64,000 bases of DNA from Grammothele lineata (GCA_002150815.3 NDFF03000174.1:110727-174726), one strand, 5' to 3'; shown: positions 12,480 to 25,841, counted from the stretch's first letter. Translations and numbers: made by a program. Notes: generated from the sequence alone by a model not told the origin.

Positions 12480-13490
12480 ATGCGCACACAGATACTACTA
12501 ACCGTCGCTGTGGCGTTCTCCCGCTCGATCTCGTCGGTGCTGGCGCAATCTTCGACGACCGATGTCCTAAACTCGTTCAAGGCAGCAAAGCTCGTTCCAA
12601 ATGGTTGGCTCCCGGTATTCTTCATACGTCAACACGATTGCTGACTGCATGTTCTATCGCAGTCATCCCCTCCTTCAACCCCTCGGCTCTCCTAGATATC
12701 ACATTCACTGACGCGTCAAACGCGAGTGTCAGCGTCACACCAGGGAGTTCACTAACAATAAACCGTAAGTCGTAGCACTGCATTCGTCACACCCCGCAGG
12801 TGTCTCACCTACAAATCCCGCTGACATATTGTACACTCTCAGAGACGGCCCATCTCCCGCAGTTCGCGGTCACCTCCAGCAACGCGAGCCTGGCGGGAAA
12901 ATCATACGTGGTCGTTATGTTCGATCCAGACTCGCCCACGCCGCAGGATCCCACCCTCAGCCAGATCCGCCATCTCGTCGCGCAGGTACAGCTTGCGTCG
13001 AACACGAGCGCGGCGACGCTCACCTCCGTGGCCGGCGCGCCGCTGACGAACAACACGCCGGCGGTGTCCAGCTACATCAGCCCAGGGCCCCCGGCTGGTT
13101 CAGATCCGCACAGGTCAGCTCCTGTTCTACACCCTATCCCCATCGCGCCTTCGCGCGCCAACGAGCAAAAAGCTGACATGGAACCGGGCGTACGCTTGCA
13201 GGTACACGCTACTCTTGTTCGAAGAGCCGACAACATTCGCCGCCGCCGTGACGCGTTTCGTCAACGCGTCGTCGCCCGTGACGGGCTTCGATGTGCGCAC
13301 ATTCGCGAAGGCACTCGACCTCGGTCCGCCGATCGCCGGCAACTTCTTCCGGACCGGCCCGGCCGGGGGCTCCAACTCAAGCAATAAGAACGAGGAGTCG
13401 TCTGCGCGGGGAGGCGCGCGAGCTGATGTCGGCGCGGTGGCTCTGGGTGTATCCGCAGTCGCGGCAGCGCTTGGGGCGTCTCTGTTTTGA
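12480..13490 (+). CDS. secreted PEBP family protein, copy 3, probably GPI-anchored
   Basis: Third tandem PEBP gene. Signal peptide MRTQILLTVAVAFSRSISSVLAQ. Domain motifs FDPDSPTPQD, SQIRHLVAQVQL and GPPAGSDPHRYT lie across exons with the same intron phases as copies 1 and 2. After GNFFRTGPAGG comes a polar Ser/Asn/Glu spacer and a final hydrophobic stretch (VGAVALGVSAVAAALGASLF) at the extreme C-terminus, the layout of a GPI-anchor addition signal. The protein is therefore predicted to be tethered to the plasma membrane or cell wall, while copy 1 should be released. Confidence 0.87.
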
Positions 13491-13651
13491 ATGGGCGCGA
13501 CGTAGCGTCGCGAGGGTGTTGATTAAATCATAGGACTGTGGAATCGCTCCGTCGCCTGGCATTGTAGCAATGTATGCATCTCTTGAGATTTACTAGGAAG
13601 GCTCGATGTGAGTAGATTGTGTAGGAAGATGTACGCGAATTAACTGACCGT

Positions 13652-14705
13652 TCATATATCCATACCCATGAGCAGCAACTGCTCAAACTGGTCGTCTGAT
13701 CTTGGAGTGTCCGAATTGTATGAGCCCACACCGGCGAGCAATAACGCGTCGTCATCAGGGATTGTCCACGATAAAGATTCCGGACGCCGAGTTGCGACTA
13801 GCACAAACGTGTCGTCTGAAGGCTCGCCAGGAGAAAACCGTGTCCACTGATCCTTTCCATCCATCTCCATTTCGTTTTCGTGACCATCCTTTGATAACGC
13901 GCCCCGGGAAAGAACTGGAGAGAATTCGAACCACAGGCCAAATGCGTTCCAGAATGGTGTCTCCTTTGGCAGACTCCGGATCTTGTAGGCGATAATGACG
14001 GTGGGGAGCGCCGACGCGGATATCTCATTCGAACGGGGAGAGGTTAAATGAAGCAATGAGCGTAAAAGGGGGGCAAAAAGTGCGGGAAAATAGACCTATC
14101 GAAGGGACATTTGTTGGTTGGATAACAACTGTTGGTACTGCAGGGACATACAAGGTCGCTGCAGAGTACATGCGTGAGACGCTGTGTCGCTGTCGGAAGC
14201 AGATTGGAGGAGAGGGCTTCGGCGTGCGCCTTCGAGCCCCAAGGAAGGGGATGGATGTGGACATTTGGGTACGAGCTGAGGTTCGATCCGAGTAGATGAC
14301 AGACTTCTGGGAGATCGGTAGCAATGAAAACGTCTCGGTGAGGTCGAATCCACTTAGCAACTTGAGCGGCGAGGAACCCGTTGCCAGAGCCCAGTTCAAT
14401 GCCGACTATAGGATCATGGGATGTAAACCGAGTAAAGGGAGCTGGTTCAAAGTCGAATAAGCATGTTGATGAGAGTGGGTTGAGGTAGGCCAACATCGTG
14501 TGCGACGCTTCCCTGCATATATACGAAACCATAACCTAAACTGCGCGAGCTGAACCTTATAAAGTGCTCACCATATACGTCCAGCAATGCCATACATGCG
14601 AATGGCGCTCTCCTGCGCGTTCCAATCGAATCGGGCATCTGTATCCGATGTTGCGTTTGCTAGGGGATGTATATCAAGATCTGAAGGGAAGTTGGGGTCA
14701 ACCAT
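13652..14705 (-). CDS. METTL-type (Methyltransf_16) protein methyltransferase
   Basis: SAM-dependent seven-beta-strand methyltransferase of the family that contains METTL21/Efm-like protein lysine methyltransferases. It starts at 14705 (MVDPNFPSDL). FDWNAQESAIRMYGIAGRIW is followed by an intron and EASHTMLAYL. SAM-binding motif I is VGIELGSGNGFLAAQVA, then FIATDLPEV. After the last intron (about 14096-14145) comes VYFPALFAPLLRSLLHLT, a typical family block, and a C-terminal half with FWNAFGLWFEF. The stop is at 13652. No neighbour suggests the substrate. Confidence 0.85.
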
Positions 14706-14971
14706 TGCAAGATTGGCTGAGCGACAGCAAGGGCCCACTGGCAGCGATTCTGAGAGTGGATCTGTGATATTAAATAGACACCTGATCTTGTAGTTGATTA
14801 CCTCACGGGCGCCTTAGCGCTTGGCCCAGGAGGAGTTAAGCATTGTCAAGCAATCCTTCGCCTTGGTCCGACTCGGACATTGTTCTAGGACCTCTCCGAC
14901 TGACTCAACATCTGTCGTGATACGCACCCTGAATCATCTACACGGAGAGCGTTGAAAGCATCCGAATCTTG

Positions 14972-15849
14972 ATGCCTTCCATCCCCAGATCCGTAAAACT
15001 CGACACAGTTCGGCTCTCTACGGGCATCACTCTTGAATATACACTGTTCACTCCACGTCACTCACCACCTTCTCAAGAAGAAGGTGGTACTAGCGAGGAT
15101 GATATTACCTGCCTAGCAGTCTGTCTCCACCCGTGGTCTTGGCTGGGTGGCCGCATGAATGATCCGTGAGAACTCCGTCCTTTTCTCATGGTTGGCTACC
15201 TCTAACCCAGCTAGTCCTTAGTGTACTCCAGATGATCGCAGAGCCTTTACTCGAAGCCGGATACGCTGTGCTGAGATACAATTCTCGCGGCGTTGGGAAA
15301 TCTTCTGGGCGCGCTTCCTTTACGGGCAGCAGCGAGGCTGACGACCTCAAGGAACTCGTGCGCTGGGCACGCTCCTCAATCGTCCCCAAGCTATCTTCGT
15401 TGGTGTTGGCTGTATGATGCACGATGCTTACGTTTGTGTCTGCAACATAGCTGACTGCAGTATTGCTCCAGGGCTATTCATATGGCTCTCTTATTGCTTC
15501 GCTCCATCCAGTCCTCTCCGACGTCCGCACTTCCCACATTCTTCTCTCCTACCCACTAGGGCCCCGCAGCTGGCTTACGGCGTTCCACAGCTCGCGTTAC
15601 CAGGCCGCGCTTCAGGACCTCGTTCGCGTTCCCGATGCCAACGTGCTCGTTCTGTATGGTGACCGGGACGACTTCACCTCTGCAGGGACGTACGATACGT
15701 GGGCTGATGCACTTGACTCTGCAAACCAGGAGTCTGAACAGGCAAAACTTCAGGTCGTCAAGGTTCCAGGCGCCTCGCACTTCTGGAGAGAAGACGAGGC
15801 AGTGGAGCAACTGTTGTTGACGATACAAGCCTGGCTTCGTGGCGAGTAG
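14972..15849 (+). CDS. alpha/beta hydrolase, small carboxylesterase-like
   Basis: Alpha/beta-hydrolase fold protein. The start at 14972 gives MPSIPRSVKL; the leader has no signal peptide, so it is probably cytosolic. Exon 1 ends after GGRMNDP (intron about 15169-15221). Exon 2 has AGYAVLRYNSRGVGKSSG. A second intron precedes the nucleophile elbow GYSYGS. Exon 3 supplies VLVLYGDRDDFT, with the likely acid, and PGASHFW, with the catalytic His. Stop at 15849. Substrate unknown. It is unrelated in sequence to the S33 group later in the window. Confidence 0.82.
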
Positions 15850-16146
15850 AACAGGAAGTCGATCTCATGAACCTTTCTAGGCGTCGTCCTTCGAATCATG
15901 TCGGTCCCCAGTCCCGACCCCGTTCATGATCCGTAGCCGTATACTAAGTTGTATGCCAGCCGGGCGCTGTACTGTACAATATGCGGAGAGAGCAACATTA
16001 GCGGTAGCGACAAAGCAGATCGACGGCCGGGACACATTAGGACGGCTATATGCTACAGTTCCACCACCTATGTATACCTCGCCCTATCCAGCCCTGTAAT
16101 GACAGTAACGCCCATGTATGGGCTTCGAGGCAAATGTCGAAACATC

Positions 16147-19100
16147 TCACGAGGCGGCCTGGTTGGCGAAATGGCCGCGACCGCGTCCCCTCCCATACCC
16201 TCCTCGACCGACGAACCCGCGGGCACGGAAACCAGGGACGAAGTTGCCCCTCGGGGGTCCACCCGCGCCCGGAAAAGCACCACGGGGCTCGACATTGCTG
16301 CCTCTGAAGGCTCCGCCGCGTCCACGCACGACGCCAACATGCCCGTTAGCGCGAGGGGCAGGTGCAGCGGCGTGTCCATCGGTAGCGTCGTTGGTTGCAC
16401 CGTTGACCATGCCGTTGGTTGCGCTGTTGATTGTGCTGTTCTCTACTTGGGTAGCTGGGGGCGCTCCTCCGCGAACGAGGGCACCACCACGGCCGCGGTT
16501 GGGGTTCATCATGATGTGTACGGGCGCGTGGTTTTGGCTAGATGCGAGATGTTTTAGCGAAGGAATCAGGCGAAAGAGTAAGGATATATACGTGGTAGCT
16601 GCGGGACGGAACCCGGCGACGGGTTGCATGCCAGGTGCGGGCTGGACGGAAGGGTGTGGGCCGAACCGGGGCTTGAACGGGACGGTTGGTTTTTGTACTG
16701 TGGGCGATTTGGGATTTGTCGACGCAAGGAACTGAGGATTCGAGAGGTTGAGGCATGACCAAAACTCCACAGTTGATCCACGGTAATGGGAGCACCTACG
16801 AACTGTCAGCGCTACGCATAACGTACTTTAACGTAAATGCTCACCTGTCGCCGAGTGTAGTACCTGCCATGAAGGCCGCATCCCAGATCACATCCATGGA
16901 CTTGGCGTTCATGCCCACCACGACTCCCTTGAACGAAAGAGGCACGCCTCCTGAGTCCTGTACCATCGTGACTCGATCTCCCAAAGCGAAGTGCTGGTTC
17001 TGTAGACGATATACAGCATGAGACGGCTTGAGCACGGCCTGTCTGGGGATGCCTTTTACGATCGCCTTCTTGAACCCGGTGGGCGATTTCTTCCCGGTGA
17101 GGTCGTCCGCAAGCGCCTCGATAGCTTTAACCGTATCCTGGTCGTTGCCATGAAAAGGTTAATCAGCAGTCACCAGATGTAGGACAAAGCCCACCTTCGC
17201 CAACTGATCGCAGAATAGCGAGACGGGCTCGAAGTCGCGGACGCCCTTATCGCCCAGCCACGCTTTCGCCTCCTTCACTTTCGCGTCCGGGTTGCTGACA
17301 TCTTTGAAGACATCTGCTGCCTTGACCATGGCTATACCTAATATAAGCACATCGGGAGACGAACAAGGCGTTCGATGCTTACCATCACCGTTGCGATCGA
17401 GGACACGGAAGACCTGTGGGTAGGTTGCCTGCCAGCACCAGTCAGTTGTGAACATACTGGACGGTCGATAGCAGGATGAACCTTGTACTGATGGATGAGT
17501 TGGACGGCCTTCTCGCTGAACTCCCAGAATCGCCCATCCTTCCGCGAATACTCGATAACCTTGAGTCCCTTCGCCTCGAACTTGAGACTGAGGCCAAGGT
17601 TACTCTTGCTGCCGTCCGAACAGACAACCATGAAGCTCGAGGTGATCTTCGAGAGTGCCTTGGTCGAGATACCAAGCATTTCCGCGACCTTGAATGATGG
17701 GAAATACTTGTTCTGCTGGCGGTTGGTAACGATCGACTTGAACTGTTCGTTCTCAGTCTTTTCTGAGGGGAAGAACTGTATCCTGATGAGTACCGGTGCG
17801 GTATGACACTGAATAAGAACGCTCACAGCAAGGATCACTGAGAGGGTATTCTCAGCGGTACCAGACACTTGAGCGGCAACACCATAGGCGTGCTCTCCGA
17901 GGAAGAAAACCTTGCTGCCGTCAGGGAACTCCTCAGACAGAGGAGGAGGATCCTTCTCTAAGAATCGAGGGTCCTCCGAGCGAACTGCCGAAACAGTCAT
18001 TTGCAGAGCTTGCTCGGTTTCTTTTTCTGGCCCCTCGTAATCCTTCACAAACGCGCCAGTGTCCAAGCGCTTCAACCCTGTCGAAGCAATCAGCTACGCC
18101 CCAAACACTCTACGGCAAGACAGCTTACCTTTGAGCGGGCGAACATGAACAAGAACATCCACGTTGCCTGTGATGACTCCGCATCGCTTTGAGTAGTACG
18201 TCTCGATCTTCTCTGCCTTGGACTTCCACAGGCCAAGACCTTGTTGAGTGTGCGGGTTCGAGATGACCTTCGGCGGCTTTCCCGGAATGACGGACATCTT
18301 CTCGTACTTGAACAGCGAGTCCGACACTGCGGTGACGAGACCTTCTTGGAGGAAAGGCCAACCAATGAACGTGCGCTGCCCAATCATTTCCTGAGCGATG
18401 GCTTCGACCTTGCGGTTTTCATGCTCGTTCTGAACGTGTACGACCATAGACTTGTTGCGTGACTCAGAGCCATGAACGTTGACGCCATGATGACCGAGCA
18501 TAGCGGTATTAGGAAGGGTCTGGAGTGAAGAGAATCCAGCGAGCGCCTCGGCACCAAGGAACACGCCATCGCAGAGACCCTCGACGAGATGAAGGCCGTC
18601 CAGAGTAGGGAGATCGAAAGAATCCATCTTGCATTGACAACGATGTAGGGTAGGGAAAAAGCCGGGCAGGGATGATGGGTAGACCGTTGGCTCGCCCGGG
18701 TCGTACGTGAACTTCAGACTGGTTCCGAAAGCATTGCGTCCTTTCTCTTCCGCCGTGAGTCGACCCTCGCGCGCTACAGATCAGAGGTAAGTCGCGATGT
18801 AATATGGAGTGACAAGGCCGAATAGCGTACAGGCCATTGCGGACAACAGCCGCTTCTCTTCGATGAACGGGATCTTTACGATAGCCTCCCAATCCTGTTT
18901 CTTGCCGTTGAGATCCTGCTCGAAGTCTGTCGGGTAGAAGTCCAAGATCGGTGACGACACGTCGTACATGAGCTCCTATATTTTGGCTCAGTTATCGAGG
19001 TTCGTCGTGATGGTATTCAGTCAACGTACTCTATATGCGGGAGGTATGAGCTCCTTGCTGGCTTCCGGCAGGACTCCCATCAGCTGCTCAAACGGTCGGA

Positions 19101-21546
19101 AAGGTTTTCCGAGCTGGAACTCGAACGCCATTTGGTCGACGCCCCGGAGATCTATAAACCAGTTCATGAAACAGCTACGCAGAAACGCAGACCACATACC
19201 CGATATACGCGGAGCGTAGTGGTAGTTATAGAACCAACTCCACGAGGCAACGCCGCTGTAATAATAATGCATAACCCACTGTAGGCCTTCCACATAGCGA
19301 TAAATAAGATCCCCCATCTCCTTTGGATCGTCGTACGAGATCTCCAGCTTGCCCTGAAGGCGCTCTTAGCTATGCTCCGCGCGTCTCATAGTGGCACCTG
19401 CATACCTTGTAGTACGTTCGCTTCCACTCGTCCATCTTGTCCTTGATCGACATCTCGTACCTCGCATCGAAATCTCCGTCCTTGTCGTCCTCCATAACCT
19501 TCGCCTTCGCGTACTTGTTGAGCACGCGATCGACTGCCGCCTTCGACTCTTCATCATCTTCGTCCTCCCACTCGCCTTCGTCGTCGTCTTCTCCGCTGTT
19601 CTTGCCGCTGCCATTCGTGTCTGGTAAGGGCTCTTCGAGCTCTCCCGGGAAACGCCACGTCACCAGGTTACGATCCTCCTCGTCGTACTCGTCCCACGCA
19701 ACAGACAGGTGGAGTTCATCGGCGAGGCGCGTGATGAACTGTCGGTCTCGAGCCGGGAAGTCATTGACCATCGCGAGCGGCGACAGGCCCGTATGTTGCG
19801 CTGGCGCTAGCTTACGCCGCTGCAGGACGAATGCCTTCACCTGGTCGAATATGACCCTCTGCGACGTCGTCAAAACTAGAAGGGAAACTCAGCACAAGCA
19901 GGTGGAGGAAATTCAAGACATTCGCACCAAGCTTCGACCTCTTCCGCGCGAGTTCCATCTCCTTCACATGCTTCGCTTGCTTTCCCTTATACCAGTTAAT
20001 ATCCGCAAACTCCTTTTCGAAAACCTCCCGTTCCCATTCCGCCATCTCGTCAAGGATAACTTGCAAGCGCTTAGTGTTGATAACACCGTTCTCGTTCAAA
20101 TAGCCATCTACGTAGGCTTCAGTTTTTGGGATTCTCATGATCTGTGGGGATACTAACCGAGGGATGGCAACGCCTTCTTATACACATCGAAGAGCTTCTC
20201 CAAGCCGTTCTCGTGGATGTGCAAATCCGGGAGATTCGGCAAGAAATCATTGCCAACGAATACCGCGAGCAGGATGAAGTCGTCAATCACGTGCTCTAGA
20301 CTGTATTCAAATGGGAGAACTGGCTCGATGTCGTGGAACTCGAGGTCCAAGTATTCTCGCATTAGCGTGAGGTGTAAGAGGTAGAAGTTGATGGAGTCGA
20401 GACTTCAGGCACATATCTATTAGGGTGATGTATTTGGACTGTCGAAGGAATATCCACATACCTCTTGTTACCCTTATTCTTCGAAGCAGGGCCAAACTTG
20501 ACCTCCTCGCGCAGGAGGCAGAAGTGAGGGTCGTGACTCAGCAGACCCAACATGATGAGGTCGGCGTCCAGGCCGTAAAGACAGTGTCGCACATTTGGAT
20601 CGTAATCCGGTTGCGCTCTTGACAGTCGAATGTATTCCATAATCTTGTGCTCGCCCTCTCCGGGAACGTCGTGACCCGAGAGCACGACGGTGACGTCCCT
20701 CCAGTGAGCATCCTCCGTAATCTTCTTGTTCACAAAATAGCGTAGCTGCGCCGACAGCTTGGCCATGAACTCCGTGCCTAGGAGCAGGGAGAGCACACGG
20801 CCGTCTTGTAAGGCCCAGTCCTCTTGACGGGGGAACATGACCACAGAAAACTCACCCGGAGTGATACAATTGCTGTCAAACGCCTTCGTATCCGGCAGCT
20901 TCTCCCCCTTCCGCTCAGCCTTCTCGCGCACTTCCCTCGCCTCCTTCGCCGTCCTGAATCGACGACTCCGCTGTTGGTTCATCTTGGCTCTCGGAGCGAC
21001 ACCGTCAATGGCCATGAAGAACAGCTTCTTCGGCTTGATCTTTCCAAAGAGATGGTCCACGTATGCAAATATAGCGGTAAAGATTTGCTCTTCAGATAGC
21101 CGGAAATGGGCATCCGCATCGTTGGGATGCGAGCCTAGCCAAGGGAGCAGGGAAAACGCATACACGTTGGACCACTCCAAACAACTTGTAGACTATGGAG
21201 AGCTTACAGTTGTGGATGATGCCATTGAAGTCAACATAAAGATTGTCTGTGGGTAATAATGAGATGAGGGACGCGCGTGCACATTGTAGATGGAGACGCA
21301 CCAAACTCCGGAATCTTATTCTCCTGAATCAGCTGCGATGTCAAGGGATACCGCTCGCTAAGAAAAATGTAAATGGGGGTGCACAATTCATATTAGAGGG
21401 AACTCACGATATGTATCTGAAGAACTGCCGTGTGGTCAGTGGTGTGTAGTAGCGAGTACGTCAAGGGGCAATGGGACCGACCTTCGGAATACCTACATGC
21501 GAGAGCATTAGCGCGGGCAACGGGAAAGGTATTTCGGCTCACCCAT
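16147..21546 (-). CDS. XRN1: 5'-3' exoribonuclease 1
   Basis: Cytoplasmic 5'-3' exoribonuclease that degrades decapped mRNA. The spliced N-terminus reads MGIPKFFRYISERYP, then [13 protein letters not shown], the hallmark of the XRN family. Further signatures: [22 protein letters not shown] with the catalytic acidic patch, [14 protein letters not shown], and [13 protein letters not shown]. After the nuclease core come a fungal insertion (about 19380-19870) resembling an R3H-like module, acidic Asp/Glu runs, and an SH3-like segment ([15 protein letters not shown], about 16900-17000). The C-terminus is an RGG/GRGRG-rich tail ending NQAAS. The first coding exons are tiny: 21543-21546, 21482-21492, 21408-21424, 21302-21357. 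It is divergent from GMP synthase. Confidence 0.93.
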
Positions 21547-22189
21547 GATATATGACCACGAATAATATAGTACAGACGGATGGGACGAGTGTGGGCAGGC
21601 AGACAATCCTGTCGGCCGTCGGTGGAGGGAGTTGTGTCGAAACCGCGAGGCTCTCGGCGTCAAAAGACAGTGGCAGCTTCATGGCGCTTGCCGTCTGCCC
21701 CCTCCGCTATTGCATTTGGTCATTTTCCTCCTATTTCTCATTCATTGGATTAGTACTCGTCTTGTATGTTCCATGTTGAAAAGCGATATTAATGCCTATA
21801 CACACGAGGCTTATGAAGGCGACTTAAGAAACCTGACATAGACATAGTTGTGCAGCAGCCCTTTGTATGCGGCGTTAATCTGTGCCTAAGTACCTCCATT
21901 CCATCAACAGCGCTATCCTCGATACTCGCTCTGACATATTTGCTGCGTACATGGGTTGCATAGACGGATACCGGGCTACCCTCCACGGCCACGCGACTGA
22001 GTGTGGAGGTGCACAACATGATCTCGACGACGTCACGGTTTTGTCACGGTTAGAATGACGGGCCGTCATCGACGGGCGTCTATCTTATCTGCAAATTGTC
22101 TTCGGGCGCCTGACTCGAACCTGGACGCGCCGCGACAAGCAGTCTCGCCGTGAGCTGCATCCGCTTATAAGCCTCTTCCTCGATCCACC
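21547..22189. other. divergent promoter region, XRN1 / GMP synthase
   Basis: About 640 bases between two divergent housekeeping genes. A TTATAA at 22165 lies only 20-25 bases before the GMP synthase ATG, probably too close to act as its TATA box. No gene seen. Confidence 0.5.
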
Positions 22190-24340
22190 ATGGCTGAGAT
22201 ACACGACCAGTTCGATACTATCCTTATCCTCGATTTTGGTTCTCAGGTGCGATCGCAGTGTTTCCGTCGGGCTAGCGGCTGAAGCTCATTCACAGTACAG
22301 CCATCTGATCACCAGAAGATGTCGAGAACTCAATGTTTACGCCGAGCTCATGCCGTGCACTCAAAAGATCAAAGATGTCCACTTCAAGCCGAAAGGTATG
22401 AGATGTCCTTCCACTCTCTCCTATACATATAGCTATATTTTGGCTTTTAGGTGTCATTCTTTCCGGTTCCCCTTACTCTGTCTACGACAAGGATGCGCCC
22501 CACGTTGATCCCGAGGTGTTTGAACTTGGTGTGCCAGTCCTCGGTATATGCTATGGGCTCCAGGTGCGCGCTCAATCTAGCTATATTTTCATGCGTTGAG
22601 CTGATCTTTAGGAAGTAGGAGATGGCGTGGAACATGAAGGGCAAAGTTGCCAAGTGCGAACATCGCGAATACGGTTTCGCGCAAGTACAGATCTCCAAAA
22701 TCGGCGGCGAGAACGCTGGCGTAGATGCATTGTTTGAGGGACTCGGCGAGGAGCTTCAGGTGCGCCATCAGCTCTATAGCATATTGTCAATCACATTGAG
22801 TTGCGGCGGAAGGTCTGGATGTCTCATGGAGATCAGCTATCTTCTCTCCCTCCCGATTTCCATGTCATTGGACACACCAGCACCGCGCCGTTCGCTGCAA
22901 TTGCCCACAACTCGAAGCCCTTCTACGGCATTCAATTCCATCCTGAGGTCACTCATTCCAAGCGTGGTCGGGAAGTCATTGGCAAGTTCGTCGTCGACAT
23001 ATGCGGGTGCAAACAGCATTGGACGATGGTGCGCGCGGACTAGCAAGTTCTTCCTGTTAAGTTATCTTACGTTCTATCACAGGAGGAGTTCATTGGGAAG
23101 GAAATTACGCGTATCCGGGAAATTTGTGGTCCGAAGGGTCGTGTGATCGGCGCTGTGAGCGGAGGCGTAGACAGCTCTGTGGCCGCAAAGCTCATGCATG
23201 AAGCTATCGGCGAACGGTAGGACAATTCCTTCGTCGGTGTTCTAGCTCTCACTCGCCATACTTCAGTTTCCACGCGATAATGGTCGACAACGGGGTGCTG
23301 CGCATGGACGAGGCGAAGCAAGTCCACGAGATGCTTAACAAGGATCTTGGCGTCAACTTGACCGTTGTCGATGCATCGGATCTTTTCCTGTCTAGATTGG
23401 ACGGCGTGGAGGATCCCGAGCAAAAGCGCAAGATTATCGGCAATACATTCATCCACGTCTTCGAGGCTGAGGCTGCCAAGATCGAGGCTGCCGCAGAGGC
23501 GGAAGAATCGAAAGGCGCAGAGGCGAAGGGCAAGATCGAATGGCTCCTTCAGGGGACGCTGTATCCCGATGTCATCGAGAGTATCAGTTTCAAGGGCCCC
23601 AGTGCGACTATCAAGACGCATCACAACGTTGGCGGTTTGCTCAAGGACATGAAGCTGAAGCTCATTGAACCCCTTCGTGAGCTATTCAAGGGTATGTGGC
23701 CAATTTCGACGGATTTTCAGCATCTCATGAGCATCGTTCTATAGACGAAGTCCGCGCTCTCGGCCGCCTCCTTTCCATCCCCAATCATCTTGTCCAACGT
23801 CATCCTTTCCCCGGCCCTGGCCTCGCCATCCGTATCCTCGGTCCTGTTACTCGCGAACAGGTCAAGATCCTCCAGCAGGCCGACAAGATCTACATCGACG
23901 AGATTCGCAAGGCCAACCTCTACGACCAGATCGCCCAGGCGTTCGCTGTGCTTCTTCCTGTCAAGGCAGTTGGTGTCATGGGTGACGCCCGGACGTACGA
24001 GCAGGTCTGTTTTCCCTCTCATCTCCTATAATGTACGTCGTGATTGACGAGCTCCTTAGGTGATTGCCCTGCGCGCAGTCCAGTCGGAGGATTTCATGAC
24101 TGCCGACTGGTGAGCTATATGCGTCCTGAGGGTCTACTTTTCCGATCTTATGCTTCCTTCTAGGTTCGTCTTCCCCGCGGAGGTGCTCCGCCGCATTTCT
24201 TCGCGCATCACCAATGAAGTTGCTGGCATCAACCGTGTCACGTACGATATCTCGTCCAAGCCCCCGGCGGTGAGTGCCCCTGTTCTCGCAGGAAGCCGAC
24301 ACCGTCCTGACACGCTGTCTAGACCGTGGAGTGGCTATAA
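22190..24340 (+). CDS. GUA1: GMP synthase (glutamine-hydrolysing)
   Basis: Converts XMP to GMP with glutamine and ATP, the last step of de novo guanine nucleotide synthesis in the cytosol. Starts [19 protein letters not shown]. The class-I glutamine amidotransferase domain shows [12 protein letters not shown] with the nucleophile Cys and [12 protein letters not shown] with its His. The ATP-pyrophosphatase P-loop is [16 protein letters not shown]. The dimerisation domain has [26 protein letters not shown] and [13 protein letters not shown]. The last exon after 24322 is only TVEWL plus stop, completing the canonical SKPPATVEW end. At least nine introns. Intact. Confidence 0.94.
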
Positions 24341-24770
24341 TTACAAGTTGCGAATAGATCCGATGTACGATGGTTGCAGTTAGTAGGTAATATAGAAGTG
24401 TATCAGATATCGCTCCTTTCATCCTTGAGGGCGAGATCAGTTTCTCAATACAAATCCTCATGGATGGACGGCATTACGAAAGCCCCAGCAATGCAGGCTA
24501 ACATCACGAGGCGAGGTGAGTGCTACGTCGTTGCCGCCACGGGGTCTCAAAGTTGGTAATTGCTCGGTCTTACCAGTCTTCGTGGAGACACGTGCCGACC
24601 GTAATTTCAATGCGCTTGGTTCTATCGTCGCTACAACCACCCGGCTGCACTGAAAGTCTCCCTATACTATATGGGGCCGTCCCGTCTGTCCCTTGCTTAA
24701 ACGCTGAGTATTCTATAACTAGCGTCGACTCCCCGGTCTCGAGGATTGCAACACCTTATCTGCTACCGTC
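24341..24770. other. intergenic
   Basis: 3' UTR of GMP synthase and promoter of the next gene, with TATA-like CTATACTATAT near 24662. No gene seen. Confidence 0.45.
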
Positions 24771-25841
24771 ATGACCTTCCCTGCAGCTGTCACTGAAGGT
24801 GAACTCGAATGGACCATCTCGGGCCTCGATAATCCCGTAAAAACCTGGTATCGCATCGTCGGCTCACTCGCCTCCGCCACTTCCACTCGACGCCCCGTTG
24901 TCGTCATACATGGCGGGCCAGGAGCCGTAAGCGACTACCTCTGGACCCTCGACGATCTCGCCGCGAACGTCGGCGTCCCCCTCGTCTACTACGATCAACT
25001 CGGGAATGGCCGCTCCAGTCATATCTCCCAGAAGGACGGCGACAAGGCGTTCTGGACCGAACGCCTGTTTCTCGACGAGCTCGACATGATTCTCGCGCAC
25101 TTCGGTCTCGCGGACAGCGCGGTCGGATACGACATCCTCGGGCACTCGTGGGGCGGGATGTTGGCTGCGCGCTTCGCGGCAGGGCGCTCGGCTGGACTGA
25201 AACGGCTCGTGCTGGCGTCTGGACCAGCGAGCATCGAGCTCTGGATCAAAGCTGTCGACAGCTTGCGCAAGCAGCTGCCCCAGGATATGCAGGTGGGTTT
25301 GAACTCCGTACAGCGATATTGTGACGCTAATGCTTATTTCCCAATCCAGGAGAAACTGGATAAGCACGAGAAGGAGGGCACGACGGACTCGCAGGAGTAC
25401 GCTGAGCTCATGATGGTCTTCTACGGGAAGCATATGTGCAGGATGGACCCACTCCCTGCCGAGGCCGAGGCCGTTTTCAGGGCGCTTGAAGACGTTCCCA
25501 ACGTCTACCAAACAATGTGAGGAACAACGCGTTCGTCACCTTGATGAAGCGAGTAGGCTAAAGACGACTACCTCTGCTCTAGGTTTGGACCATCCGAGTT
25601 CTTCGTAACTGGAACGCTGAAGACGTGGACGGTCGTGGACGATATCCCCAAAATCAATGTGCCCACGCTGATCTTGAATGGCCGGTACGACGAGGCGCAG
25701 GACATCACCGTGGAACCATTCTTCCGCCTCATCCCCAAAGTGCGGTGGTACACGTTTGCCGACGCGAGCCACTTCTCACACCTGGAGGAGAGGGCGCGAT
25801 TCATGGAGGTTGTAGGGGCGTTCCTGACGCAGGACCTGTGA
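24771..25841 (+). CDS. S33 proline-iminopeptidase-like alpha/beta hydrolase, copy A
   Basis: Member of the proline-specific peptidase family (TIGR01250-like), which releases N-terminal Pro or hydrolyses small amides. No signal peptide; starts MTFPAAVTEGELEW. Motifs: VVIHGGPGAVSDYL (oxyanion loop), VYYDQLGNGRSS, nucleophile elbow ILGHSWGGMLAAR, INVPTLILNGRYDEAQD (acid) and FADASHFSHLEER (catalytic His). Introns follow LPQDMQ (about 25291) and the NVYQTM segment (about 25519). It shares intron positions with the copies at 43382, 60079 and 61858, so these four form one paralogue group. It lies 5 kb outside the inverted duplication. Confidence 0.88.
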
